This document shows positions 54,466-61,474 of a DNA stretch of 64,000 nucleotides, piece by piece. The stretch's first letter is position 1; the number at the start of each line of letters is the position of its first letter. A program made the position numbers and the translations under genes. Below the pieces are notes generated by a model. The model was given only the letters and a program-made list of their open reading frames with translations. It ran no database searches and had not been told where the DNA came from. The DNA comes from Victivallis sp. Marseille-Q1083. Lineage in GTDB: Bacteria > Verrucomicrobiota > Lentisphaeria > Victivallales > Victivallaceae. The stretch is taken from contig NZ_CAHJXL010000001.1 in assembly GCF_903645315.1 (NCBI RefSeq), forward strand, positions 1,912,001 through 1,976,000. The letters are read 5' to 3'.

Positions 54466-56046
54466 CCTGAATGTTGCATGAAACTTTCGAATCGTCGAGA
54501 AATGTTCAGAAGATTCGGAAGTTTTTATTTTCAGAGTCGGATATTGTCGTTTTTTTGCAAATTGAGCATATTCCCCCTTTCCCCCGTTGTTGTTCGGCGA
54601 GCCGGGGACAGCTCTCCAAGGTTTTATTCCCAAGCGATGATTTTCGCAGCGATCAAGCGGAGGAGTTCCTGATTTGGACAAGCACTTGAAAGAGCAACAT
54701 AAATTTTTCTGGTATTCCGCCGAATAATGGCACCGATTTTCACCAGGTATAAGCGAATGCTGCCGCAGGTAGCCTCGGCAAATTGAGTTCCTGTCAACAA
54801 CAATGCCCGAAACCGTTCCATGAGAATATAAGCCAAACTTGAAAGCAGAAGCCGGAATTGATTTGCCGCAAAGTCATGGCAGCTCGTCCGATCAGCGAAA
54901 AGATCCAGCTGCTGTTCCTTGATCCTGTTTTCCATCTCACCTCGGGCGCAATAGACTTTTTCATAAAGATATTGTCCATCATCATCAAGATTGGTGACGA
55001 TAAAACGATTATTCGGTCCGGGGGAGTTGAATTCCGCTTTGGCAATCACCCGGCGCGGGTATTTCCAAGTTCCTGCCGCATATTCGAACTGAGTAAACAG
55101 TTTTGCTTTTTCATGTGTTTCGTTGTAAAGTGCTTCCGCTTTCACTTGAAGATCTTTTGATAATTCCAGCAAACGTGGATTTTTCGCCAATCCGACAATA
55201 TATTTGACCTCATTTTTATCACACCAGTTCAGCATTTTCTGCCGACAAAAGCCACTGTCTCCCCGGAAAATAATCTTAACCTTCGGCCATTTCTGCCGAA
55301 AGCGCTTTACCAGTAGCGAGAGAATCGCCCAAGCATGCTTGGCCGCATCAATTTTTGATGGACGCAAATAAGCCACAAGCAATTGATCCCCGCAGAAAAC
55401 ATACAACGGCAAAAAGCAATAGTGGTCATAATAGCCATGAAAAAAGCGATTTTCCTGCATCCCGTAAGTGAGGTCATCGGTAGCATCGAAATCAAGAATC
55501 AATTCTCGAGGCGGCGTGGAGAAACTTTCGATAAAGAATTCGACAAACAATCGGCTCAAATCTACGCAAGCACGACGATCGATTCCATTTTCGAATCGAC
55601 ATAAAGTGCTTGGAGTGGCGAGTTGACGATCACGACCGACAACAGTTTGAATCAGCGGATCAGTTCGCAATTCATGATGGTCATTGAGATCTTCATGGCC
55701 GGCAACCAAACCAAAAACTCGTTGACGAAGCATGCTCAGATAGGAATGCTCAACTTTTCCGGGCTGTCGAATATCAAAAGAATCCAGCAGGTTACCGGCG
55801 CGCCGGGTCAAACCGAGTTTGCGGTCGAATTCTTTCACAAAAAGCAACCCGCCGTCACTGCTGATATCTCCACCGGCGAAATTGAATTCAATTTTTCTGC
55901 TTTTCGGACCTTGAAAGACCGGAATCGAAACATTACATTTTGTCATTGGCAGACCTCGGCGTTATATTGTGATGTAAGATATTACAATATAATACGTTAG
56001 TCGAGAATCTGCCTCTTTGTTTTTGAAAATTTACGCAATATTCAGG
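54466..56046 (-). mobile_element. IS1380-family insertion sequence, 1,581 bp
   Basis: The element ends are imperfect inverted repeats: the left end begins CCTGAATGTTGCATGAAAC and the right end, read inward, begins CCTGAATATTGCGTAAATT. It is flanked by a 4-bp duplication (TTAG), the usual size for IS1380. It carries one transposase gene on the minus strand with about 158 bases of non-coding DNA on the left and 100 on the right. It sits in the regulator gene, in the same direction as that gene. The intact open frame and matching ends suggest a recent insertion. Confidence 0.93.
54624..55946 (-). CDS. IS1380 family transposase
   Basis: The 440-residue DDE transposase has the family's N-terminus with GGDISSDGGLLFVKEFDRKL, then RQRVFGLVAGHEDLNDH, LILDFDATDDLTYGMQENRF (first Asp), FRGDSGFCRQKMLNW (second Asp), and VYCARGEMENRIKEQQLDLF, which carries the late Glu. 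The length matches IS1380 transposases (about 430-470). The reading frame is complete with no internal stop, so the element may be active. Between its start and the right IS end lies an AT-rich 100-base stretch which probably contains its promoter. Confidence 0.96.
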   Translation of the reverse strand: MTKCNVSIPVFQGPKSRKIEFNFAGGDISSDGGLLFVKEFDRKLGLTRRAGNLLDSFDIRQPGKVEHSYLSMLRQRVFGLVAGHEDLNDHHELRTDPLIQTVVGRDRQLATPSTLCRFENGIDRRACVDLSRLFVEFFIESFSTPPRELILDFDATDDLTYGMQENRFFHGYYDHYCFLPLYVFCGDQLLVAYLRPSKIDAAKHAWAILSLLVKRFRQKWPKVKIIFRGDSGFCRQKMLNWCDKNEVKYIVGLAKNPRLLELSKDLQVKAEALYNETHEKAKLFTQFEYAAGTWKYPRRVIAKAEFNSPGPNNRFIVTNLDDDGQYLYEKVYCARGEMENRIKEQQLDLFADRTSCHDFAANQFRLLLSSLAYILMERFRALLLTGTQFAEATCGSIRLYLVKIGAIIRRNTRKIYVALSSACPNQELLRLIAAKIIAWE

Positions 56047-56050
56047 TTAG
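56047..56050. repeat. Target site duplication TTAG, right copy
   Basis: Second copy of the 4-bp duplication that flanks the IS1380-type element. Confidence 0.9.
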
Positions 56051-56953
56051 CCGGAAAAACAGGTCTTCGCGGAACCGTTTTTCCCGCACCGCCTCCTCCA
56101 GCTCAAGGTTGGTCGCGGCGATGATCCGTACGTCGGCCCGGCGGGTCTCCGCCGCTCCCACCGGCTCGTATTCCCGGTCTTGAAGGAAACGCAGCAGTTT
56201 GGGCTGGACCGCCGCCGGCAGGTCGCCGATTTCATCGAGGAACAGCGTCCCGTGATCGCATGCCGCAATCCGTCCCGGGTTGTCCTTGACGGCTCCGGTA
56301 AACGCCCCCCGGATATGGCCGAACAGTTCGCTGGACAGCAGTTCCGGCGACAGCGACGGGCAGGAGATTACCCCGAACGGCGCATCGGCGCGCCGGCTCC
56401 AATGGTGAATGGCTTTGGCCAGTACGGTTTTGCCGGTGCCGCTTTCGCCGCGCAAAAGAATGATGGCATCGGAATCCGCCACCTGGTGCGCCATTTCAAG
56501 CGTGCGGCGCATGGCCGGATTGGCGGAGTCGAAGATGCCGTCCGGATACAGGGATTTCAAATCGGCGGCGAGGGATGATATCCGATTTTCCATCGAACGG
56601 AGTTTTTCGGCTTTACCGAGAATCACATCGATCTGCGCCGGATTGAACGGTTTGCCGATATAATCGAACGCTCCGAGTTTCATTGCCGAGACGGCGGTGT
56701 CCACCGAAGAAAAGGCGGTCATCACGACAATTTTGAGGTCGGGATTGTCGGCGAGCAGCACCGGGATCAGGTCTAGGCCGTTTTCCGCGCCGAGCCGCAG
56801 GTCGAGAAATACCGCGTCAAAGCGTTCCTTGCGGTTCAGACGCGCCGCCTCGTTCGCGCCGGAGGCCGCCGCCGAGGTGTGTCCGTTTGTTTTCAAGTAC
56901 ATTCCAAGCGTTTTGCGGATGTTCGCTTCGTCATCGATAACCAGAATATTCAT
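56047..56953 (-). pseudogene. NtrC-type response regulator, 5' fragment (interrupted by IS)
   Basis: This part encodes the receiver and most of the AAA+ domain. The receiver begins MNILVIDDEANIRKTLG, with the phosphoacceptor at about D51 (FLDLRLG) and the Lys in YIGKPFNP. The sigma-54 ATPase has Walker A GESGTGKT, the GAFTGA loop (IRGAFTGAVKDNPGR) and Walker B GTLFLDEIGD. It runs to REDLFFRL, where the IS begins; after that the IS adds one Thr and a stop. The fragment keeps the sigma-54 contact loop but has lost the last part of the ATPase and the DNA-binding domain. The intact protein would be 442 residues, normal for the NtrC family. It has a consensus sigma-54 promoter, suggesting self-activation. 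Confidence 0.92.
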
Positions 56954-56985
56954 GGCAGTTGCTCCTTAATTCGGATCATGAAATT

Positions 56986-57001
56986 AGCAAAATCCGTGCC
57001 A
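56986..57001 (-). promoter_or_regulatory. Sigma-54 promoter of the response regulator gene
   Basis: The minus strand reads TGGCACGGATTTTGCT, matching the sigma-54 consensus (TGGCACG-N4-TTGC) with GG-N10-GC spacing, 33 bases before the regulator ATG. It is the best sigma-54 site in the window and implies autoregulation. Confidence 0.88.
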
Positions 57002-57045
57002 ATCCTTTGGGGGAGGTCGCGGCAACCGGAACCGGCGCTTGTTGC

Positions 57046-57092
57046 ATTGCATTTTGCAATACAATATAAAGCAGATCAATTCATTTTGCAAT
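57046..57092. promoter_or_regulatory. Upstream dyads for the response regulator promoter
   Basis: ATTGCATTTTGCAAT (57046-57060) is a perfect ATTGCA-N3-TGCAAT dyad, the same sequence type as upstream of the kinase. AATTCATTTTGCAAT (57078-57092) is a second copy with two mismatches, 32 bp away. They lie about 45-90 bp upstream of the sigma-54 promoter. The second reaches to the 3' end of the preceding binding-protein gene. Confidence 0.7.
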
Positions 57093-57093
57093 G

Positions 57094-57996
57094 TCATTCA
57101 AGACCGTATCGCCGGATTGCTTCTTCCGCCAGGCGGTTGATTCCCTGTCCCGGTTCGATCCCGATGATTTTGCCGTCGAATTCAGCGCGGAATTTTCCCA
57201 GCTCCCTGATCGACCGGACCGGAATATCCTCCGGGACTGCGATGCCGAGCCGGGCGCCATGCAGATTCGGACCGATTATTTCAACCCGGTCGGCGATGGC
57301 GGCGAATTCCTGTTGATAATAACGCGGCAGCCAGACCGACAAGTGGACATCCTGCGTTCCGCCGGCGAGTGCTTCGAAACCGATCGGCAGTGTGGTCGTG
57401 GTCAGCACGACTTCGCATTTGAGCCGTTCCTCCAGCAGCACTTTGATCAGATTTCCGGCGGTCAGTTCATTCAGAAAACCGTTGTTGACGATCCGGATTT
57501 CCGCCCCCGGCTCCGGCTGTACGCCGTCGAGGAAGCGTCCGATCAATTCGGGATGTTCGGCGATCCATTCCCGGGCATTGGCTTCGTACTCGCCTTTGCG
57601 CACGGTGCTCTTCCAGGTCAGCGACTCCAGGTCGGCCGGTTCCCAGCGGAATTGACGCAGGAATTTCATCACCTGCGGGTGGTCTTCGCCAAATCCCCGA
57701 CGCACCACCGTGCAGATATCTTCCTCCTGTCCGAAGACGTTCAATGGATCGTCGAGGTAGCGTATTTTGAGTTTGCTGTTCATCCAGTGCGGCCGCCAGG
57801 CGGTTGCCGCCAGGTATTTCCGGTTTTTTATGGCATATTCCATCTCCTGGATCATGGCCGGAGTCGTGGAAGCGACCACCCGGAATCCTTTGGCCGCGGG
57901 AACGTTCCGGCCGTTCCGGAGGTTAAAATACAGCAGCGTGCCGAAACAGAGGATGACGAGAATCAAATCTGTTTTGTGACGTTTCAGAATGTTCAT
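57094..57996 (-). CDS. Membrane-anchored glycine betaine-type binding protein with swapped lobes (OpuAC family)
   Basis: The 300-residue protein has an N-terminal membrane anchor (about residues 9-25). The next 115 residues match the second lobe of OpuAC proteins: ASTTPAMIQEMEYAIKNRKY, LAATAWRPHWMNSKLKIRYL and DDPLNVFG. After a short linker, the last 130 residues match the first lobe: GNLIKVLLEERLKCEVVL, DVHLSVWLPRYYQQEF, GARLGIAVPEDI and the GIEPGQGINRLAEEAI end, stopping at RRYGLE. That is exactly where the second lobe begins in the usual order, so this is a circular permutation. Trp residues in TAWRPHW and VWLPRYY could form the quaternary amine cage. No permease or ATPase gene is adjacent. 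The place before the kdp regulator points to osmotic adaptation. Confidence 0.82.
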   Translation of the reverse strand: MNILKRHKTDLILVILCFGTLLYFNLRNGRNVPAAKGFRVVASTTPAMIQEMEYAIKNRKYLAATAWRPHWMNSKLKIRYLDDPLNVFGQEEDICTVVRRGFGEDHPQVMKFLRQFRWEPADLESLTWKSTVRKGEYEANAREWIAEHPELIGRFLDGVQPEPGAEIRIVNNGFLNELTAGNLIKVLLEERLKCEVVLTTTTLPIGFEALAGGTQDVHLSVWLPRYYQQEFAAIADRVEIIGPNLHGARLGIAVPEDIPVRSIRELGKFRAEFDGKIIGIEPGQGINRLAEEAIRRYGLE

Positions 57997-58140
57997 TTTT
58001 GCTCTCCTTTTTTTGATTGCCCGGCTTGATTTTCTGTCAATATCACGATATTTTATTTACGTTGCGAGTGGAATCGCGACTGCCGAAAAGTTTTCAGGTT
58101 TAGCAAACCAAAGCGGCATAAAACAGAAAACATTTTTTTT

Positions 58141-58239
58141 GTCCGGAAATTTTGGGCTTTTGTGTGAACCGGGTAACGGGTGCTGCCGACTCGGAAGGTG
58201 TTCCACCACCGACCACAAAAGCCCTCTTTGTTTCCGGAC
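58141..58239. repeat. Long two-part inverted repeat before an unknown gene cluster
   Basis: Outer arms GTCCGGAAA (58141-58149) and TTTCCGGAC (58231-58239), and inner arms GGGCTTTTGTG (58154-58164) and CACAAAAGCCC (58214-58224), form one stem with a 4 x 6 base internal loop and a 49-base apical region that has further pairing potential. It ends directly before the GGAGGAAATC ribosome binding site of the gene at 58253. It looks like a structured RNA leader or a cruciform site; it is not a simple terminator, since no T-run follows. Confidence 0.65.
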
Positions 58240-58252
58240 GGAGGAAATCACC

Positions 58253-58510
58253 ATGAAAAACCATTTCCCCCACTGGCAGCCCTCGTTCCGGGAGCTGGTC
58301 GCGCTGAAAGCCGAACTGTCCAAACTCCGGAAGCAGACCGCGCGGCTCCGCGAACAGCTTGCGGCGCTCGGCCTGGCGGACGCGGAACTGCCGGAACTCT
58401 CCGACGTGCAGCCCGCATACGCGGCGATCGGCCGCGAAATCGTTTCCCGGAGGCTCTGCCCGTGTTTCAGCGTTTGCGCGAAAGCGCAGGGAAAGGCGGT
58501 GGCGAAATGA
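58253..58510 (+). CDS. Unknown small protein (first of three overlapping genes)
   Basis: The 85-residue product is mainly helical: LVALKAELSKLRKQTARLRE (residues 15-34) is a coiled-coil-like stretch with Leu and Lys/Arg heptads. The C-terminus is Cys-containing (RRLCPCFSVCAKAQ). No family recognised. It has a strong ribosome binding site (GGAGGAAATCACC) right after the inverted repeat, and its stop overlaps the next start (ATGA). The frame is open upstream through the inverted repeat, but the ATG at 58253 is the only start with a ribosome binding site. A phage origin is suggested by position only. Confidence 0.7.
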   Translation: MKNHFPHWQPSFRELVALKAELSKLRKQTARLREQLAALGLADAELPELSDVQPAYAAIGREIVSRRLCPCFSVCAKAQGKAVAK

Positions 58511-58902
58511 GCGGAAACAAACTCATGGAAGCGGCGCGGCTGCTGGACGACATCACGCCGGAAGAAAAGGCAAAACTGGAGGCGTTCGGCGACCGCCTGT
58601 CGCCGATATTGGAGCCAACCGGCCGATCCACTATCAAAATCACTTACCATTTCGCGCCGAAGTTGTCCGGTCATGGCAAGGCTTTGAAGCGGTTCCGCCG
58701 CAAAATCGCCGCCGCCTATCCCGGTTTGCGCGAGCTGCGCCACGATCAGTTGGCTGAACTGGCCGATCTGGTACTGCGCTCCTGTGCCGTCAACCGGAAA
58801 AATTTGGCCGACGCGGTTTGGAAATGCGACGAGTTGCCGGACAAAATTCGCGCTTATCTGTACGCGTTTCTGACCGATATCCGGGAGGCAAGGCATGAAT
58901 GA
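58507..58902 (+). CDS. Unknown protein (second of three overlapping genes)
   Basis: The 131-residue soluble protein is largely helical: LMEAARLLDDITPEEKAKLE, then a basic middle (ALKRFRRKIAAAYPGLREL) and an acidic C-terminal helix (LPDKIRAYLYAFLTDIREARHE, in part). The basic patch could bind nucleic acid. No family recognised. It starts in the previous stop (ATGA) and overlaps the next start (58895) by eight bases, so it is made in a coupled cluster. Likely accessory or phage-derived, by neighbourhood. Confidence 0.7.
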   Translation: MSGNKLMEAARLLDDITPEEKAKLEAFGDRLSPILEPTGRSTIKITYHFAPKLSGHGKALKRFRRKIAAAYPGLRELRHDQLAELADLVLRSCAVNRKNLADAVWKCDELPDKIRAYLYAFLTDIREARHE

Positions 58903-59023
58903 CCCGCTGGTGAAAGGCGGCTGCGGCCATTCGGACGCGGAAGCCGAGTTTTCCGGGCTGGCCGGCGGCTGGTGCCTGATCGCGGCGGCCGTGTTCGTCA
59001 TCGTCGCGGCGTTTTTCTCCTGA
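58895..59023 (+). CDS. Small membrane protein (third of three overlapping genes)
   Basis: This 42-residue product has a polar, Cys- and Gly-containing N-terminus (MNDPLVKGGCGHSDAEAEF) and one membrane helix at the end (WCLIAAAVFVIVAAFFS). It is preceded by GGGAGGCAAGGC and overlaps the previous gene. A clear terminator follows 20 bases downstream, so the three genes form one short transcription unit. Function unknown; small one-helix proteins at this place in phage clusters can be holin-like or modulators, which is only a guess. Confidence 0.65.
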   Translation: MNDPLVKGGCGHSDAEAEFSGLAGGWCLIAAAVFVIVAAFFS

Positions 59024-59041
59024 AATTTTTCAATCAACCCC

Positions 59042-59070
59042 GGGCGGCCGTGAATGGCCGCCCTTTTTTT
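59042..59070 (+). terminator. Rho-independent terminator after the three-gene cluster
   Basis: GGGCGGCC and GGCCGCCC arms around a 6-base loop are followed by seven T. The T-run overlaps the stop codon of the convergent tail gene. Confidence 0.93.
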
Positions 59071-59761
59071 ATGCGAACTCGAGCCCCAATCTCAATGTTT
59101 CGGCCGTCATGTTGACGGTGGTGATTTCCTGCGCGGCCGAATCGCCGATCCGGATGATCATGCCGGGCCGCAGCGCCGGCATGAACGCGCAGTCGGCCCC
59201 GGTCGCGGACAAATTTGTAAACACTTTTGGATCGAACCGCAGCACCTGCCGCCGCCGTTTGACCTCCGCGGCGCTGCCGAGATAGAGCGCTTTGTCCGGC
59301 TGCTCCAGCGCGATCCAGTCCGGCACTCCGGACAACTGCCCGATCAACTGCAAAGCCTCCCAGCCGGGGCCGAGGTTGACGAAATGCGGTACCGGCCGCT
59401 GCGGCCAGTCGCCGGCGGTGCGGAACGCGACGCCGGAAAGCCGCTGCAATTCGCCGATAATTTCGGCCAGCTTGGAATTGCGCCTGGCGATCGGCGCGCG
59501 GCCGGCCAGCTTTCCGGCCGCCGCCCGGATCACCAGCCGCTGCTGTCTGGCGTCGATCCGGACGCACTGTTCGACGTAGCCGGCGAAATAAAGCGCCGCT
59601 TTGCCGTTGATCCCGGCGTAAATCTGCACGTCGCCGGCCAACGGTTCCGGCGACTGCACCGCGACAATGCCGCGCCCCGGCGCGTCGCGGTCGAGCACCA
59701 GCGCGATCGAGACGATCGGCAATTCCCGCCCGTTTGCCTTGAAAATCTGGTGAATCTTCAT
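59069..59761 (-). CDS. Phage tail/baseplate hub-like protein (gpD type)
   Basis: The 230-residue product resembles late tail proteins of the gpD hub type. It starts with ANGRELPIVSIALVLDRDAPGRG, has a Gly-rich strand region (YAGINGKAALYFAGYVEQ), then a LysM-like helical part (LAEIIGELQRLSGVAFR) and a final compact beta piece with PGMIIRIGDSAAQ. It is shorter than P2 gpD (387). Its start overlaps the previous gene by four bases (minus strand), as in a U-D pair. Identification rests on layout and neighbours; a VgrG- or gp27-like hub fragment is an alternative. Could also be part of a tail-like particle rather than a full prophage. Confidence 0.55.
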   Translation of the reverse strand: MKIHQIFKANGRELPIVSIALVLDRDAPGRGIVAVQSPEPLAGDVQIYAGINGKAALYFAGYVEQCVRIDARQQRLVIRAAAGKLAGRAPIARRNSKLAEIIGELQRLSGVAFRTAGDWPQRPVPHFVNLGPGWEALQLIGQLSGVPDWIALEQPDKALYLGSAAEVKRRRQVLRFDPKVFTNLSATGADCAFMPALRPGMIIRIGDSAAQEITTVNMTAETLRLGLEFA

Positions 59762-60258
59762 TGCACCGCCTCTTCTATTGCGGCGTTAAGTTCGGCCGGA
59801 TCGGTTCCGGGTAATACCGTTTCGCCGTCGGCGTCGGGTTCGACGGTTTCCGGCGCGGCGTTTTCCTCAAGCCGTTCCGATACCGACCGTACCTCCTGCA
59901 GCTTGAATGAAACGGAAAAGGCGCGCAAGCCGTCATGTTCCTGGACGTCGAGCGAGCCGGAAAAAATCACCTGGTGAATTTTCAGCAGCCCGGCCAATTC
60001 GTCGACGATATCGTAAACGACCGGATCGCCGGCGTCGTCGATCGCGGTCGCGAAGTCGAGCAGCTCGGACAGTCCGGTTTTGTCGGCGATCGGCAGCACC
60101 AGCGACACGGAAAGCTCCTGCGGCTTGTTGCCGGCGGCGGCCGTCGCGGAGCCGCTGCCCTGTCCGGACAGGTCTTTGCGCTCCAGCGGCAGCGACGAAT
60201 TTATTTTGATGTTTTTACCGGGAACGGTCAGTTCCCGGCCGTTGGCCGACAACAGCAT
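59758..60258 (-). CDS. Phage tail protein (gpU-like)
   Basis: The 166-residue product follows the plan of P2 gpU (159 residues). It begins MLLSANGRELTVPGKNIKIN, has a strand with QELSVSLVLPIADKTGLSEL, a helix (LLDFATAIDDAGDPVVYDIV) and a return strand ending FSVSFKLQEVRSVSER, then an acidic Pro-rich tail (EPDADGETVLPGTDP) not found in P2. It starts at the ATG with GGAGG in front (60258); an ATG at 60294 is less likely. The next gene overlaps by four bases. The pair fits the end of a P2-type tail operon. Confidence 0.55.
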   Translation of the reverse strand: MLLSANGRELTVPGKNIKINSSLPLERKDLSGQGSGSATAAAGNKPQELSVSLVLPIADKTGLSELLDFATAIDDAGDPVVYDIVDELAGLLKIHQVIFSGSLDVQEHDGLRAFSVSFKLQEVRSVSERLEENAAPETVEPDADGETVLPGTDPAELNAAIEEAVQ

Positions 60259-60291
60259 AAAAACCTCCGATTTTTGCCGATACGGCAGTTG

Positions 60292-60317
60292 CAATATATC
60301 AAATATGATATATATTG
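60292..60317. promoter_or_regulatory. Near-palindromic operator before the toxin-antitoxin pair
   Basis: CAATATATCA and TGATATATATTG flank a 4-base centre. The element lies 22 bases before the toxin ATG and in the gap shared with the divergent tail gene; the antitoxin is the likely binder. Confidence 0.6.
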
Positions 60318-60338
60318 ATTGTTGAAAGGAGTGCGGGA

Positions 60339-60668
60339 ATGGCTTGGGAAGTCAAATACTACAATAATTCGGTGGCGGAGGAAATTTATAACCTGCCTGA
60401 CCGTACGGTTGCGAAATATCAGCAGATTGTCGAGCGCCTGAGCCGTTTCGGCCCTTCGGAACAGCGCCTGCCGCACTTCAGGCATTTGACCGGAAAATTG
60501 TGGGAAATCCGGGCGATTGCCCATGATGGTTCGGCGCGGATTTTTTACTGCCTGGCGGATCAAAATTGTTTTATCATATTGCATTCTTTTTTGAAAAAAT
60601 CGAATGCAACCCCCAAAAAAGAGCTTGAAAAGGCGCTGAAGCGTCTGAAGGAGGTGCAGAATGACTGA
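60339..60668 (+). CDS. RelE/HigB-like toxin (phage-derived Gp49-like)
   Basis: The 109-residue basic protein resembles HigB/Gp49-like toxins: EVKYYNNSVAEEIYNLPDR, then LPHFRHLTGKLWEIRA, ARIFYCLADQNCFIILHSFLKK and a Lys-rich end with KKELEKALKRL. Such toxins cut mRNA in the ribosome. The ATG at 60339 follows GAAAGGAGTGCGGG. The antitoxin gene overlaps its stop by eight bases, toxin first, the order of HigBA. Opposite in direction to the tail and lysis genes around it. Confidence 0.9.
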   Translation: MAWEVKYYNNSVAEEIYNLPDRTVAKYQQIVERLSRFGPSEQRLPHFRHLTGKLWEIRAIAHDGSARIFYCLADQNCFIILHSFLKKSNATPKKELEKALKRLKEVQND

Positions 60669-60993
60669 AGACAAGTACAATCCGGTGCCGCATGACCATG
60701 AAAAATTCATGAAAAAGGTGATGTCAACCGAAGAGGGACGGCAGGCATATGCCGAAGCGCAACGGGAATTTGCGATACTCGACGCCCTGCGTGAGGCCAT
60801 CGCCGAATCCGGCTTGACCCAGGTGGAACTGGCGCGGCGCATGGGCACCAGACAATCCAACATTTCCCGTCTCCTTAACGGCAGCGTCATTCCCGGCTGG
60901 AAGACGGTTAACAAGGTATTCCGGGCGACCGGGCGCGCCATTGTGAAAATTGAAACCAAACCCATTGCGGATACTCCCGTCACTTCCCGATGA
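60661..60993 (+). CDS. XRE-family antitoxin (HigA-like)
   Basis: The 110-residue protein has an N-terminal linker with FMKKVMSTEEGRQAYAEAQRE and a helix-turn-helix of XRE type: ESGLTQVELARRMGTRQSNI followed by SRLLNGSVIPGWKTVNKVF. It neutralises the toxin in front of it and represses the pair at the palindrome upstream. The start overlaps the toxin stop. Its last 14 bases overlap the 3' end of the holin-like gene on the other strand. Confidence 0.9.
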   Translation: MTEDKYNPVPHDHEKFMKKVMSTEEGRQAYAEAQREFAILDALREAIAESGLTQVELARRMGTRQSNISRLLNGSVIPGWKTVNKVFRATGRAIVKIETKPIADTPVTSR

Positions 60994-61474
60994 CCGACAC
61001 GCCGAGGCTTTTCCCCTCCGACCAGTCCGGCAACCCGTCATGGGAGGTTTCTTCCTGGACCGCGCCGTAAGCGCGGCCGTCGATCCGGGTCATGGTGACG
61101 TCGTTCGGCTCGTAATAGGTGCGGTGCGAAAACGACTGGCAGCCGGCCAGGAGCAGCACGGCGCAGAAAACGGCCGGCAAGAGCCAGAACTTGAATTTTT
61201 TCAGATGGTCGAGAAACAGCCCGTGCAGCAGCGCCAGCACGCCGCGCGCCGAGTATCCGGCCAGCGCGATCGCGGCGGTGCGGAGGTTCTCGCCGACGTC
61301 GTATTCAAGCAAAACGTAATGGATCAGCAGTCCGGAAAAAATCGCGATCACAATTTCGGAAATGGCCTTTTTCATATTGTACGGTTCTCCTTCCTTACGG
61401 TTGACCAGCGTCCCTGCAAAGCCGCCGAATGCGGCCAGCGCGATCACCGGCAGCAGCTCCAGAATTTTTCTCAT
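60980..61474 (-). CDS. Holin-like protein fused to a lipoprotein-like tail
   Basis: The 164-residue protein has three or four hydrophobic stretches: residues 4-24, 38-58, 65-85 and 96-111. The last ends LLLAGC, a lipobox-like sequence, and is followed by a polar tail (QSFSHRTYYEPNDVTMTRID) as in small phage spanin lipoproteins (Rz1 type). No start codon lies between the two parts in frame, so it is read as one chain. An internal ATG at 61375 (MKKAISEIVIA), after AAGGAGAACC, could give a second, shorter form starting after the first helix, the dual-start pattern of some holin/antiholin pairs. It overlaps the phospholipase stop by four bases. Confidence 0.65.
   Translation of the reverse strand: MRKILELLPVIALAAFGGFAGTLVNRKEGEPYNMKKAISEIVIAIFSGLLIHYVLLEYDVGENLRTAAIALAGYSARGVLALLHGLFLDHLKKFKFWLLPAVFCAVLLLAGCQSFSHRTYYEPNDVTMTRIDGRAYGAVQEETSHDGLPDWSEGKSLGVSVIGK

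Noticed and set aside
54040-54681. 213-codon frame reading from inside the IS into the regulator 3' part as a separate gene
   Set aside because: Its first 70 or so residues come from IS DNA; the rest is the broken regulator's C-terminus.
58141-58239. Retron or diversity-generating element suggested by the long inverted repeat
   Set aside because: No reverse transcriptase gene or template/variable repeat pair is present nearby.
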